Assembly (NCBI GenBank): GCA_964623815.1
Contig: CAZUVR010000019.1
Location: 1-64,000, forward strand
DNA: 64,000 nucleotides
Source of the DNA: Chroococcopsis sp964623815
Lineage (GTDB): Bacteria > Cyanobacteriota > Cyanobacteriia > Cyanobacteriales > Microcystaceae
Reading direction: 5' to 3'
The notes below the pieces were generated by a model. The model saw only the letters and a list, made by a program, of their open reading frames with translations. It was not told where the DNA came from and did not search any database. Made by a program: the position numbers and the translations under genes. This document shows, in pieces, positions 49,239 to 58,687 of the stretch (its first letter is position 1; every line of letters starts with the position of its first letter).

Positions 49239-51047
49239 TTACCATTTTCTGCCGTAAACCTTAATAGTTTTAACCTCGGAAATTTTTAACCGTGAACCTT
49301 CTCTCTGTAGAGTATAGCGCACCAACTTGGTTTTATTTCTAGAGCTATCATCTTCTATCGAGCCATCCGGACGATGTAAAATCGCTTCTTCCACTGTCAC
49401 CACATCGATAACCGCCCAGTCATTTTCCCCAGTGAAATTCTTCACTTCACTAATTTTTTGTATCCCGAAAGTATAGTAAGAACCTTTATCCATTAATCGG
49501 GTGAGAAAACTTTTTTGCTTTTCATTACCACTGATGATAGATTGATAAGCTTCCCCCGTGAGAAATCTTTCCCCTAAATGTGTTTTATAGGTAGGTCCGA
49601 ATATTTTTCTTTTCGCCGCTAACCATCTCTCGATCAAATCAACCGCTTCCGTTTCATTGATGAGAGATTGATTCGTTTCCTTATCTGGATCTGGTGATGG
49701 GGTGATTTCTAATTCGGGGCTTGGAGAGGGAGACTCTTCTGGCTCTGGTGATGGGGTGGTTGGTAATTGAGGAGAGGGGGGAAGTGTCGGTAAAGGTCGA
49801 GAATTTCCCAGATTATGCTTAATGGTAACATCGCTAAAACTTTTTTCTAACTCTTGTTTAAAAGCAGAGGCAGATTCATACTGATTAAATGAAGCTACTT
49901 GAACGCTATTGCCGATTATAAAAGCATCCCGACAAAAATTATTTTTAATCTTATTAAGATTGATATTATTACTAACTATAACGCTGTAAAATATCGATGA
50001 TAAATATATATCACCGCATACATTTTTAGGGAAAGTGTAATTAGAAGTATTAACCGGTTTATCCTTATGGAAAATTTTATCGCCCCAATTCCAACCGAAC
50101 CAACCCATAGAAGCTAAGATCGTTCCGCCGATAACGATACCCCAATTGGGAGGTTTTCCGGAGGGGTAATTATTTTTACTGGGTGCGACGTTGACCGTTT
50201 GAATATTAGTAACGACTTGAGTGGGGGGAGATTGAAGGGCCGATAACATCTGTGCGGCGGTAAGATAACGATCGTCCGGTTTAGATTTAATCGCTTTATC
50301 TAAAACTTCTTCCAGGATAGGATCTTTGATATTTAATGCGTCGCGCCAGATAAATTCCCCCGTCGAGGGAGAAGTTTCTAAATCCCCTGGTGCTTTGCCA
50401 GTGAGTAAATAAATAGCCGTTAATCCGAGGGCGTAGGTATCGGAGGCGAATAAGGGACGGCCGATCGATTGTTCTGGTGGCATGAAGCCAGGTGTACCGA
50501 TTACGATAGATTTAGCCGATTGTGATGGTGATGATAGTTGGGTAGTTAGGGATTCTTTCACCGAGCCGAAATCGATCAATACCGGTAGATTATCCCGATT
50601 TCGTAGGATGATATTCTCGGGTTTAATATCTCGATGGATAATTTTCTGAGAGTGAACGTATTCGAGAACTTGCAGGAGAGATAGGAGAATTTCCTTTACC
50701 TGCGGGGCTGGCATCAATCCTTTATTAGCTACAAAATCAGCGAGATTTTCCCCCTCTATATATTCCTGTACTAGATAAAATTGATTGTTTTCCTCAAAAT
50801 AAGCGTACAGTCTCGGGATTTGGTCTTGATTGTGTCCCAAGTCCTCTAAAATAGCCGCTTCTCTCTGGAAGCGTTCTTTAACTATTTGATAGACTCCTTG
50901 ATTGATTCCTTGAGGTTGGAGTTGTTTGATCACGCAATAGCGTTTAGATGGTAAATCCAAATCTTGAGCTAGAAAGGCGTAACCGAAGCCACCATTACCT
51001 ATTTTCTTGATGATTTTATAACGATGTTTAAGAATTACGCCTGTCAT
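49239..51047 (-). CDS. Ser/Thr protein kinase with C-terminal IMS (ARC6-like) domain
   Basis: 602 residues: Hanks-type kinase domain (about 7-270), Ser/Pro-rich linker, one membrane helix (about 303-322), another linker and a C-terminal IMS/DUF4101 domain (about 470-600). The kinase domain is intact: GNGGFGYA loop, Lys41, HRDIKPEN with Asp140, and DFG at 159-161. The IMS domain (EAVDLIERWLAAKRKIFGP, GSYYTFGIQKI) also ends plastid division protein ARC6. The kinase part would be cytosolic, the tail beyond the membrane. The divergent SppA gene lies 30 bp away, stop to stop. A sensing role for the IMS end is only inference. Confidence 0.92.
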   Translation of the reverse strand: MTGVILKHRYKIIKKIGNGGFGYAFLAQDLDLPSKRYCVIKQLQPQGINQGVYQIVKERFQREAAILEDLGHNQDQIPRLYAYFEENNQFYLVQEYIEGENLADFVANKGLMPAPQVKEILLSLLQVLEYVHSQKIIHRDIKPENIILRNRDNLPVLIDFGSVKESLTTQLSSPSQSAKSIVIGTPGFMPPEQSIGRPLFASDTYALGLTAIYLLTGKAPGDLETSPSTGEFIWRDALNIKDPILEEVLDKAIKSKPDDRYLTAAQMLSALQSPPTQVVTNIQTVNVAPSKNNYPSGKPPNWGIVIGGTILASMGWFGWNWGDKIFHKDKPVNTSNYTFPKNVCGDIYLSSIFYSVIVSNNINLNKIKNNFCRDAFIIGNSVQVASFNQYESASAFKQELEKSFSDVTIKHNLGNSRPLPTLPPSPQLPTTPSPEPEESPSPSPELEITPSPDPDKETNQSLINETEAVDLIERWLAAKRKIFGPTYKTHLGERFLTGEAYQSIISGNEKQKSFLTRLMDKGSYYTFGIQKISEVKNFTGENDWAVIDVVTVEEAILHRPDGSIEDDSSRNKTKLVRYTLQREGSRLKISEVKTIKVYGRKW

Positions 51048-51092
51048 AACGATCGCTTTGATGAAACAATTGCTTTCCTCTTGCTCTTGATG

Positions 51093-51692
51093 CTAATCCC
51101 TGGGGGGTAACTTGGCTAGTAATTCGGCTATTTGCGCTTGTAGTTGAGCGTGTCTCTCGTCCATTAGAGCCTGTCTAGCCAGAATTTCAGCCTGTCGGGC
51201 TTCGTTTTGAGCCTGTAATTCGGCTTGTCTAGCTAGAATTTCAGTCTGTCGGGCTTCATTTTGAGCCTGTAATTCGGCCTGTCGAGCCAGAATTTCAGCC
51301 TGTCGGGCTTCATTTTGAGCCTGTAATTCGGCCTGTCGAGCCTGTAATTCGGCCTGCCGGGCTTCGAGTTCTGCTCGTCGGGCTTGTGCTTGTGCTTCTA
51401 TCTCCGCCCATCTTTCTTCTACTCTAGACCATCTTGCTTCGTTGGCCGCCTGCCTATCTTCTATTTGACTTTGTTTTTGTTGCAGGATCGCTAATTGATT
51501 ATAATAGTCAGCCTGCACCTGAAAGAAGCTGGATTGCGCCGAGGATATACTTTGTGAGTAACGATACATTTGTTCGATAAAATTTCGTATCAGCTTTTTA
51601 TCCTCGGCTACAGAGTTGGATAAAGCTTCTATCGCTTTAGCGTTGGAAGCGATTAAACGTTCTAGTTCTTCACTACTCATGCCCTTAACCAT
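51093..51692 (-). CDS. Repetitive coiled-coil protein
   Basis: About 199 residues from the ATG at 51692 (TTG three codons upstream is possible, as is ATG at 51680). The C-terminal part holds three or four near-perfect copies of an 18-residue unit, AELQAQNEARQAEILARQ, which is 54 bp at DNA level; earlier degenerate units (AELEARQAELQARQ) precede it. Heptad-like alternation of Ala, Leu and Glu/Gln predicts a long coiled coil. No membrane segment is seen. It lies upstream of the kinase gene on the same strand, 45 bp apart, so it may belong to the same operon. Function unknown; copy number may vary between strains. Confidence 0.65.
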   Translation of the reverse strand: MVKGMSSEELERLIASNAKAIEALSNSVAEDKKLIRNFIEQMYRYSQSISSAQSSFFQVQADYYNQLAILQQKQSQIEDRQAANEARWSRVEERWAEIEAQAQARRAELEARQAELQARQAELQAQNEARQAEILARQAELQAQNEARQTEILARQAELQAQNEARQAEILARQALMDERHAQLQAQIAELLAKLPPRD

Positions 51693-51868
51693 CCTTGCCA
51701 AAAAATAATGTAGTTCCCTATGACACGATCGCTATCAATTGTTTTAATTATAATTTGCGGGAAAATTATTAATTTGTCTGAATTAAATTTACTCGGCTTT
51801 AGGAATTAATATTAACCTAAGCAAGAAATCGTAGATCAATTTGTAAACTATATCGGAGGATAAACATC

Positions 51869-52261
51869 GTGGACTGGAGAGTTAGGGCGATTCGAGGAGC
51901 GACTACGGTAGAAGACAATTCTATAGAAGCGATACAGGAGGCGACTACGGAATTACTCGACGCGATCGAAAGCCATAACCGACTAGACCCGGAAGAAGTG
52001 GTCAGCGTTATCTTCACAGCCACTAAAGATATTACCGCTATTTTCCCCGCCGCGATCGCCCGGCAGCGCCCACACTGGGAAAACGTGCCCCTGCTCGATG
52101 TACAACAAATGCACGTAGATGGCAGTTTAACTAAGTGTATTCGAGTCATCCTGCACGTCAATACCCCTAAGCCACAACGAGAGATGCGCCATGTCTACCT
52201 GCGCCGCGCTCAGAACCTCCGACCGGATTTAAACTATAATCCCTTGAAAATTAGCCTTTAG
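51869..52261 (+). CDS. aroH: Chorismate mutase, AroH type
   Basis: 130 residues, monofunctional AroH-class (Bacillus subtilis type) chorismate mutase, converting chorismate to prephenate for Phe and Tyr. Active-site residues are recognisable in VRAIRGATTVEDNS (Arg7-like), FTATKDITAIFPAAIARQ, and VPLLDVQQMHVDGSLTKCIRVILHV (Arg90-like). GTG start preceded by CGGAGGATAAACATC, a strong ribosome-binding site. It is shorter than fused pheA/tyrA forms. Its 3' end overlaps the convergent SRPBCC-like gene by 4 bp. Confidence 0.92.
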   Translation: MDWRVRAIRGATTVEDNSIEAIQEATTELLDAIESHNRLDPEEVVSVIFTATKDITAIFPAAIARQRPHWENVPLLDVQQMHVDGSLTKCIRVILHVNTPKPQREMRHVYLRRAQNLRPDLNYNPLKISL

Positions 52262-52665
52262 GAGGTTTTTGGGGTTTTGGTGGCGAGATATAAGCGTAAG
52301 CGCAATAAACTGAGGGTATGACCCAGATTTAGAGGTAGGAGGGATATGCCTTCTAAACGCGATTGTAACCAACCATCGCCCCAAGACCATTCGTGATAAC
52401 CGTCGATGCCCTGACTCAGAAGTAAGCAGATATGGCGATCGCTGATTTCGCTCACCCGATGTTCTACAGGAATCGGGCCCGTCCAGGTGGTAAATTTCAA
52501 GCCGGATTCTAGTTTATCCGGGCCGCCGGGGAGAAGAATTTGCGGTATGAGCCACTGACGTAACTGCGCCGTATTCAGGAGACTATCGGCGATCGTATCA
52601 GCTTTAGCGTTTACTTCGATGCGTAGATGACTTTCTTGAAAATTGCCAAACATTTGATCCGCCAA
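52258..52665 (-). CDS. SRPBCC-like ligand-binding protein
   Basis: 135-residue protein of the START/SRPBCC type (Polyketide_cyc or AHSA1-like). FQESHLRIEVNAKADTIADSLLNTAQLRQWLIPQIL begins the hydrophobic-pocket fold. LKFTTWTGPIPVEHRVSEISDRHICLLLSQGIDGYHEWSWGDGWLQSRLEGIS follows, and a long C-terminal helix (LGHTLSLLRLRLYLATK) closes the pocket. The ligand is unknown. Its stop overlaps the chorismate mutase stop by 4 bp on the opposite strand. The start (MADQMFGNFQESHL) may be the second Met, four codons later. It is conserved in cyanobacteria to my knowledge. Confidence 0.77.
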   Translation of the reverse strand: MADQMFGNFQESHLRIEVNAKADTIADSLLNTAQLRQWLIPQILLPGGPDKLESGLKFTTWTGPIPVEHRVSEISDRHICLLLSQGIDGYHEWSWGDGWLQSRLEGISLLPLNLGHTLSLLRLRLYLATKTPKTS

Positions 52666-52808
52666 TCAGAAGGAGTTCTGCTTAAATTTTTGCTAAATTT
52701 TGTTAACTTAGATTATAGGATGTCCAAAAAAGTGAAGAAATATAACGCCACTTTTTAGAGAGAATTCCCTCGGTACGATCGATTTTACCCCTAAGCAACA
52801 CTATTATT

Positions 52809-53717
52809 ATGGCAGATCAATTAATTCGGGCGACAGCGGCGGAAGGCGGCATAAGAGCAGTGGGAGTCATAACAACTAGAGCGGCCGAAGAAGCCAGACA
52901 GAGACATAAACTATCCTACGTCGCTACAGCAGCTCTGGGTAGAGCCATGTCGTGCGGCCTCTTACTAGCATCTAATATGAAAGTGCCTAGCTCTAGAGTC
53001 AATCTTCGCATGAAGGGAAACGGGCCGATGGGGGGCCTGTTCGTTGATGCGGGGCTTGATGGTACAGTGCGGGGTTACGTAGATCATCCAGAGGTAGAAT
53101 TACCGCCGAATTCCCTCGGTAAACTTGATGTAGGGGGCGCTATAGGTAATGATGGCTACCTTTACGTAGTGCGGGATAAGGGTTATGGTTATCCCTACTC
53201 CAGTACCGTACAGTTAGTTTCTGGGGAAGTGGGCGACGATGTGGCTCACTATCTATCGTCTTCGGAACAGATTCCCTCCGCGCTTCTCGTGGGTGTGTTC
53301 GTAGATAAAACGGGTGTGATAACTTCCGGAGGTATCCTGATTCAAATATTACCCGAAGCGGCCCAAGGGGAGAGATCGGATAAACTAGTAGATATTCTCG
53401 AATCCCGCATCGGTCAGTTAGCCGGCTTTACTCCCCTATTACGCTCGGGTAAAACCATTCAGGAAATTTTCGAGCAACTATTGGGAGATCTGGGATTAGT
53501 AATTCTCCCAGAAGTGCAGATGGTACGTTTTAACTGCAGATGTTCGTTTGAAAGAGTTTTGGGTGCATTGAAAATTCTCGGTGAAGCGGAACTAGTAGAC
53601 ATCATCGAAAAAGATAAGGGCGCTGAAGCTACCTGTCAATTCTGCGGCGAAGTCTATCAAGCTAGTGAGGCTCAATTGGTCGAACTTTTAGAAACCTTAC
53701 GAGCCGAGTCTAGTTGA
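52809..53717 (+). CDS. hslO: Hsp33 redox-regulated chaperone
   Basis: 302-residue holdase chaperone activated by oxidation of its zinc-bound cysteines. The N-terminal domain starts MADQLIRATAAEGGIRAVG and includes LRMKGNGPMGGLFVDAG and GYPYSSTVQLVSGEVGDDVA. The redox switch is present: Cys243 and Cys245 (CRC) and Cys276 and Cys279 (CQFC), so Zn binding and disulfide activation are possible. Length and motifs are normal. The gene is monocistronic in this window, 141 bp before the glutamate synthase gene. Confidence 0.95.
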   Translation: MADQLIRATAAEGGIRAVGVITTRAAEEARQRHKLSYVATAALGRAMSCGLLLASNMKVPSSRVNLRMKGNGPMGGLFVDAGLDGTVRGYVDHPEVELPPNSLGKLDVGGAIGNDGYLYVVRDKGYGYPYSSTVQLVSGEVGDDVAHYLSSSEQIPSALLVGVFVDKTGVITSGGILIQILPEAAQGERSDKLVDILESRIGQLAGFTPLLRSGKTIQEIFEQLLGDLGLVILPEVQMVRFNCRCSFERVLGALKILGEAELVDIIEKDKGAEATCQFCGEVYQASEAQLVELLETLRAESS

Positions 53718-53858
53718 ACCTAGATCCTTAGAACAAGATACTCTATCATAGTAGATCCCTTATGGTTTTTACCTTCGGGGTGTTTATGGATAGAAATATT
53801 AATTAAAACAGCCGTATTATTTTAATCCTCTCACAATTCATCGGAGCATTTATCGAGC

Positions 53859-56800
53859 ATGAGAAAAGACGATCGCAATTCCCCTGCAACTTACGAATAC
53901 GATCCTTATTGGGGCCCGCGCTTTCTAGTGGAAGAGAGAGACGCATGTGGTGTAGGTTTTATCGCCGATGTTAAAGGTCAAGGCAGTCATCAACTGATAG
54001 AGCAAGCGTTAGGCGCTTTAGGCTGTTTGGAACATCGCGGCGGCTGCAGCGCCGATCAAGATTCTGGCGACGGCTCGGGATTGATGACTGGGATTCCTCA
54101 CGCCCTACTGGCTGACTGGTTCAACGAGCGAGGAATTACAGCCCCGTCAGAAGAAGCTTTAGGCGTGGGAATGGTTTTCTTACCTCAAGATTTAACCAGA
54201 CGGGCCGAAAGTAAATCCCATATAGAAAAGATACTAAAAGACAGAGAATTAAATCTATTAGGATGGCGGGAAGTACCTGTCAATCCTGACATATTGGGGG
54301 TACAGGCAAGAGAAAACCAGCCCCATATAGAACAGGTTTTAGTGACTTCCGTAGAGGGATTGACGGGGAAAGAATTCGATAGTCTTCTCTATATTGCTCG
54401 CTCCGAAATCGGTAAACTCTTAGCGGATGATTTCTATGTCTGTTCTTTCTCATGCCGTACCATAGTTTATAAAGGCATGGTAAGGGCGGAGATTCTGAGA
54501 GAATTTTATCTAGACCTACAAAATCCCGCTTACAGCAGCCGGTTCGCCGTCTATCACCGGCGTTTCAGCACCAATACCATGCCGAAATGGCCTCTAGCCC
54601 AACCGATGCGCCTGTTAGGACACAACGGAGAAATTAATACCCTTCTCGGTAACATCAACTGGATGTCAGCTAGAGAGAGAAACCTGCAAACAGAAGGCTG
54701 GACATCGGAAGAATTAAATTTATTAACTCCTATAGTCAATCCGGCTAATAGCGATTCCTATAACTTAGATAGTGTGATGGAACTGTTAGTGAGAACTGGG
54801 CGAAGTCCTCTAGAGGCGGCGATGATTCTGGTGCCGGAAGCTTACAAGAATCAACCCGAATTAAAAGATCATCCCGAGATTACCGACTTTTATGAATACT
54901 ATAGCGGACTGCAGGAACCCTGGGACGGCCCCGCTTTACTGGTATTTAGCGATGGCGTAACCATAGGAGCCACCTTAGACCGTAACGGTTTAAGACCTGC
55001 CCGTTATAGTATTACTAAAGACGGCTATATAGTAGTATCTTCCGAGGCGGGTGTCGTACCTTTAGACGAATCCCTGATCGTTGAAAAAGGTCGTCTCGGC
55101 CCTGGCCAGATGATAGCCGTAGACCTGCAAAAACAAGAAATCCTCAAAAACTGGGAAATTAAAGGGCGTATCGCTTCCGCTAAACCCTACGGAGAGTGGG
55201 TAAAATCTCAGCGCACAGTCATTGTCAATCAACCTTTTGCAGGAGTGTCGGGACTCGATAGTCGGGAGTCGTCGCAATTATTAAGTTATCAGACAGCTTT
55301 CGGTTATACGGCGGAAGATGTGGATATGGTAATCATCCCGATGGCAGCCCAGGGCAAAGAAGCTACTTTCTGTATGGGGGATGATGTACCCCTCGCGGTA
55401 CTGTCGGATAAACCCCGCCTCCTCTACGACTATTTTAAACAACGCTTTGCTCAGGTGACGAACCCGCCGATCGATCCCCTCCGGGAAAGTCTCGTCATGT
55501 CTCTGACTATGTATTTAGGTCGTCGCGGCAATATTCTTAAATTAGGTGTAGACGACGCTCACCTGTTAAAACTGGATACTCCAGTTTTAAATAAAGCTGA
55601 ATTGGATACGATCATAGCCTCCAGTTATAAAGTAGCCGGACTATCCACCCTATTTGATCTCACCGCCGGGCCCGATGGATTGGAAAAAGCGATCGCCAAA
55701 CTGTGCGCGGAAGCGGTAGAAAAAGTGGAAGCGGGCGCAGAAATCTTGATCCTCAGCGACAGGGGCGCTCTGAACGAATCCACCAGCTATATTCCTCCCT
55801 TACTCGCTGTAGGTGCGGTACACCATCACCTCATCCGTCAGGGTTTACGCCTGAAAGCTTCCATAGTAGTAGATACCGCCCAGTGTTGGAGTACCCACCA
55901 TTTTGCCTGCCTGATCGGTTACGGTGCTTCGGCAGTGTGTCCCTATTTAACCATAGAGACGATCGAGGCTTGGTGGCACGATCCGAAAACTCAGAAGATG
56001 ATGGAAAACGGCAAGGTAGAGAACGTGAGTTTCGAGAAAGCCCTAAGTAACTTCCGTAAGTCGATCGAGGCGGGATTACTAAAAATCCTTTCTAAGATGG
56101 GTATATCGCTCCTCTCTTCCTATCACGGTGCCCAAATCTTTGAAGCCATCGGACTCGGCCCCGAACTGGTTAAATTAGCCTTCAACGGTACTACCAGCAG
56201 AGTCGGGGGTTTAACAGTGGCGGAAGTGGCACAGGAAATAATAACCTTCCACAGTAAAGCTTTCCCCGCTCTCACCGCCAAGAAGTTAGAAAATTACGGT
56301 TTCGTCAACTATCGTCCGGGCGGCGAATATCATATGAACTCCCCTGAAATGGCTAAAGCTCTACATAAAGCTGTAGAGAGCCATAATAAGGGGGAGGCTT
56401 ACGACCATTATGAAACTTACCGCCAATATCTAGAAAATCGTCCCGTGACGGCTTTAAGAGATTTATTGGATTTACAGAGCGATCGCCCCTCTATCCCGGT
56501 TGAAGAAGTGGAATCGGTGGAATCGATAGTCAAACGCTTCTGTACTGGCGGTATGTCCCTCGGTGCCCTATCCCGTGAAGCTCACGAAACTTTAGCGATC
56601 GCCATGAATCGTATCGGTGGTAAATCCAACTCCGGCGAGGGGGGAGAAGATCCCCTGCGTTACACCGTGTTAGGCGATGTGGACGAAAACGGCGTTTCGG
56701 CTACTTTCTCCCACCTCAAGGGTTTGAAAAACGGCGACACCGCGAACTCGGCTATTAAACAGGTAGCGTCGGGAAGATTTGGGGTAACGCCGGAATATTT

Positions 56801-58481
56801 AATGAGCGCTCAACAGATCGAAATCAAAATGGCGCAGGGAGCGAAACCGGGTGAAGGTGGACAACTACCAGGCCCGAAAGTCAGCCCCTATATCGCCATG
56901 TTACGGAGATCGAAACCAGGCGTATCGCTCATATCGCCCCCGCCCCACCACGATATTTACTCGATCGAAGATCTAGCTCAGTTAATCTATGACCTACACC
57001 AAATTAATCCGGCGGCGCAAGTTTCGGTGAAATTGGTAGCAGAAATCGGTATAGGCACGATCGCCGCAGGTGTGGCTAAAGCTAACGCCGACATCATCCA
57101 GATTTCCGGTCACGACGGCGGTACTGGTGCATCTCCTCTAAGTTCCATCAAACACGCCGGTAGCCCCTGGGAATTAGGAGTAACGGAAGTACATCGTATG
57201 TTATTGGAGAATAAATTGCGCGATCGCGTACTGCTCCGGGCGGATGGTGGTTTAAAAACCGGTTGGGATGTATTGATCGCGGCTCTCATGGGTGCGGAAG
57301 AGTTTGGCTTCGGCTCGATCGCTATGATCTCCGAAGGCTGTATTATGGCTCGTATCTGTCATACCAATAACTGCCCCGTAGGTGTAGCCACTCAACAGGA
57401 ACGTTTACGCCAACGTTTTACCGGTGTCCCCGGCCATGTGGTCAATTTCTTCTACTTCATCGCCGAGGAATTGCGCTCTCTCCTAGCCCATCTCGGTTAT
57501 CGTAATTTGGATGAGGTGATCGGCCGTAGCGATTTATTAAAAGTACGGGAGGGCGTGCAGTTAACTAAAACTCAAGGTTTAAACCTGGATTGTTTGCTCA
57601 ACCTGCCCGATGTGAAGAACGACCGTTCCTGGTTACAACACGAACCGGTACACGGTAACGGCCCCGTTCTCGATGATGAAATCTTAGCCGACGCGGAAGT
57701 AATGGCGGCGATTGAATCTCAGGGTACGGTGACGAAAACGATCGAGCTAGTTAACACCGATCGTACCGTAAGCACACGTATCGCTGGCACCATTGCCAAA
57801 AAATATGGTAATGACGGCTTCGAGGGAGAAATTAAACTGCAATTTAAAGGTAGCGCTGGTCAGAGCTTCGGAGCTTTCAACCTGCCCGGAATGAAACTGC
57901 ACTTAGAAGGTGAAGCTAATGATTATGTAGGCAAAGGAATGTACGGCGGTGAAATCGTTATAGTTCCTCCTGCCGGGGTCAATTACGATCCCGCCGCGAA
58001 CGTGATCATCGGTAATACCTGCCTCTACGGTGCCACTGGCGGGGTTCTCTACGCCAACGGCCGCGCCGGGGAAAGATTTGCCGTGCGAAACTCGAAAGCT
58101 GTAGCCGTGATTGAGGGAGCTGGCGATCATTGTTGTGAATATATGACCGGAGGTGTAATTGTCGTTCTCGGTTCCGTAGGGCGCAACGTGGGCGCGGGAA
58201 TGACCGGCGGTTTAGCCTATTTCCTAGATGAGGATGGGTCTTTTAGCGAAAAAGTCAACCCTGAAATTATTAAGATTCAACGGGTAGGGACTGTAGCGGG
58301 TGAGGCTCAGTTAAAAGGCTTGATCGAGGCTCACGTAGCCGCCACCAGTAGCGCCAAAGGCAAAGCCATCTTAGAGGATTGGTCAACCTATCTGGGCAAA
58401 TTCTGGCAGGCGGTGCCTCCTTCCGAATCCAATAGCCCCGAATCGCAAAGCGAGACGGAAAAAACCCTAACCTCGGTGTAA
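53859..58481 (+). CDS. gltB: Glutamate synthase large subunit (Fd- or NAD(P)H-dependent)
   Basis: 1540 residues. Transfers the amide of glutamine to 2-oxoglutarate, giving two glutamates. A propeptide of 29 residues would expose the N-terminal nucleophile Cys30 (ERDACGVGFI). The class II amidotransferase domain comes first, with LEHRGGCSADQDSGDGSGLM. The synthase domain with FMN site follows (SGHDGGTGASPLSS). The [3Fe-4S] ligands are Cys1161, Cys1167 and Cys1172 in GCIMARICHTNNCPVG. The C-terminal GXGXG-repeat domain (GKGMYGGEIVIVPP) ends the protein. Cyanobacteria have both a ferredoxin type (GlsF) and an NADH type (GltB+GltD). No gltD is adjacent and I could not locate the ferredoxin loop, so the electron donor is unsettled. 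A terminator hairpin follows. Confidence 0.93.
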   Translation: MRKDDRNSPATYEYDPYWGPRFLVEERDACGVGFIADVKGQGSHQLIEQALGALGCLEHRGGCSADQDSGDGSGLMTGIPHALLADWFNERGITAPSEEALGVGMVFLPQDLTRRAESKSHIEKILKDRELNLLGWREVPVNPDILGVQARENQPHIEQVLVTSVEGLTGKEFDSLLYIARSEIGKLLADDFYVCSFSCRTIVYKGMVRAEILREFYLDLQNPAYSSRFAVYHRRFSTNTMPKWPLAQPMRLLGHNGEINTLLGNINWMSARERNLQTEGWTSEELNLLTPIVNPANSDSYNLDSVMELLVRTGRSPLEAAMILVPEAYKNQPELKDHPEITDFYEYYSGLQEPWDGPALLVFSDGVTIGATLDRNGLRPARYSITKDGYIVVSSEAGVVPLDESLIVEKGRLGPGQMIAVDLQKQEILKNWEIKGRIASAKPYGEWVKSQRTVIVNQPFAGVSGLDSRESSQLLSYQTAFGYTAEDVDMVIIPMAAQGKEATFCMGDDVPLAVLSDKPRLLYDYFKQRFAQVTNPPIDPLRESLVMSLTMYLGRRGNILKLGVDDAHLLKLDTPVLNKAELDTIIASSYKVAGLSTLFDLTAGPDGLEKAIAKLCAEAVEKVEAGAEILILSDRGALNESTSYIPPLLAVGAVHHHLIRQGLRLKASIVVDTAQCWSTHHFACLIGYGASAVCPYLTIETIEAWWHDPKTQKMMENGKVENVSFEKALSNFRKSIEAGLLKILSKMGISLLSSYHGAQIFEAIGLGPELVKLAFNGTTSRVGGLTVAEVAQEIITFHSKAFPALTAKKLENYGFVNYRPGGEYHMNSPEMAKALHKAVESHNKGEAYDHYETYRQYLENRPVTALRDLLDLQSDRPSIPVEEVESVESIVKRFCTGGMSLGALSREAHETLAIAMNRIGGKSNSGEGGEDPLRYTVLGDVDENGVSATFSHLKGLKNGDTANSAIKQVASGRFGVTPEYLMSAQQIEIKMAQGAKPGEGGQLPGPKVSPYIAMLRRSKPGVSLISPPPHHDIYSIEDLAQLIYDLHQINPAAQVSVKLVAEIGIGTIAAGVAKANADIIQISGHDGGTGASPLSSIKHAGSPWELGVTEVHRMLLENKLRDRVLLRADGGLKTGWDVLIAALMGAEEFGFGSIAMISEGCIMARICHTNNCPVGVATQQERLRQRFTGVPGHVVNFFYFIAEELRSLLAHLGYRNLDEVIGRSDLLKVREGVQLTKTQGLNLDCLLNLPDVKNDRSWLQHEPVHGNGPVLDDEILADAEVMAAIESQGTVTKTIELVNTDRTVSTRIAGTIAKKYGNDGFEGEIKLQFKGSAGQSFGAFNLPGMKLHLEGEANDYVGKGMYGGEIVIVPPAGVNYDPAANVIIGNTCLYGATGGVLYANGRAGERFAVRNSKAVAVIEGAGDHCCEYMTGGVIVVLGSVGRNVGAGMTGGLAYFLDEDGSFSEKVNPEIIKIQRVGTVAGEAQLKGLIEAHVAATSSAKGKAILEDWSTYLGKFWQAVPPSESNSPESQSETEKTLTSV

Positions 58482-58498
58482 GGGGACAAGTGAGATAA

Positions 58499-58551
58499 GA
58501 GGGGTGAGAAAAGAAAATTTCTGGCTCCTTTTTTCTCTTTACTCACTCCTC
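58499..58551 (+). terminator. Terminator hairpin after the glutamate synthase gene
   Basis: GAGGGGTGAG at 58499-58508 pairs with CTCACTCCTC at 58542-58551 with one mismatch. Inner A-rich and T-rich stretches (AGAAAAGAAAA / TTTTTTCTCT) extend the stem. It lies 17 bp after the stop codon. The arms again consist of GGAGTGA-type heptads. Confidence 0.65.
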
Positions 58552-58673
58552 AACCATAAATTCACCTTTAAGGTAGATTAAAAATATCTTTTTCTCTGGT
58601 TAAGTGTCCATAGGATAGGGATTTTAATTGCTGAGGTTCAAGAATATTCGTCCTCTTGCAGTCTTTTAAGAGA

Positions 58674-58681
58674 AAGGAGGT
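58674..58681 (+). promoter_or_regulatory. Strong Shine-Dalgarno site deciding the GTG start of the histidine kinase
   Basis: AAGGAGGT ends 6 nt before GTG at 58688-58690. Such full complementarity to the 16S 3' end is uncommon in this window and makes the GTG the preferred start over the ATG at 58709. Confidence 0.7.
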
Positions 58682-58687
58682 AAAACG

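Noticed and set aside
53718..53858. NtcA-binding site (GTA-N8-TAC) ahead of the glutamate synthase gene
   Set aside because: A GTA at 53752 region is not followed by TAC at the right distance; no convincing match was found in the gap.
55703..56050. Plus-strand frame of 115 codons inside the glutamate synthase gene
   Set aside because: It overlaps the conserved gene in another frame; Arg/Ser-rich composition is the usual mark of a shadow frame.
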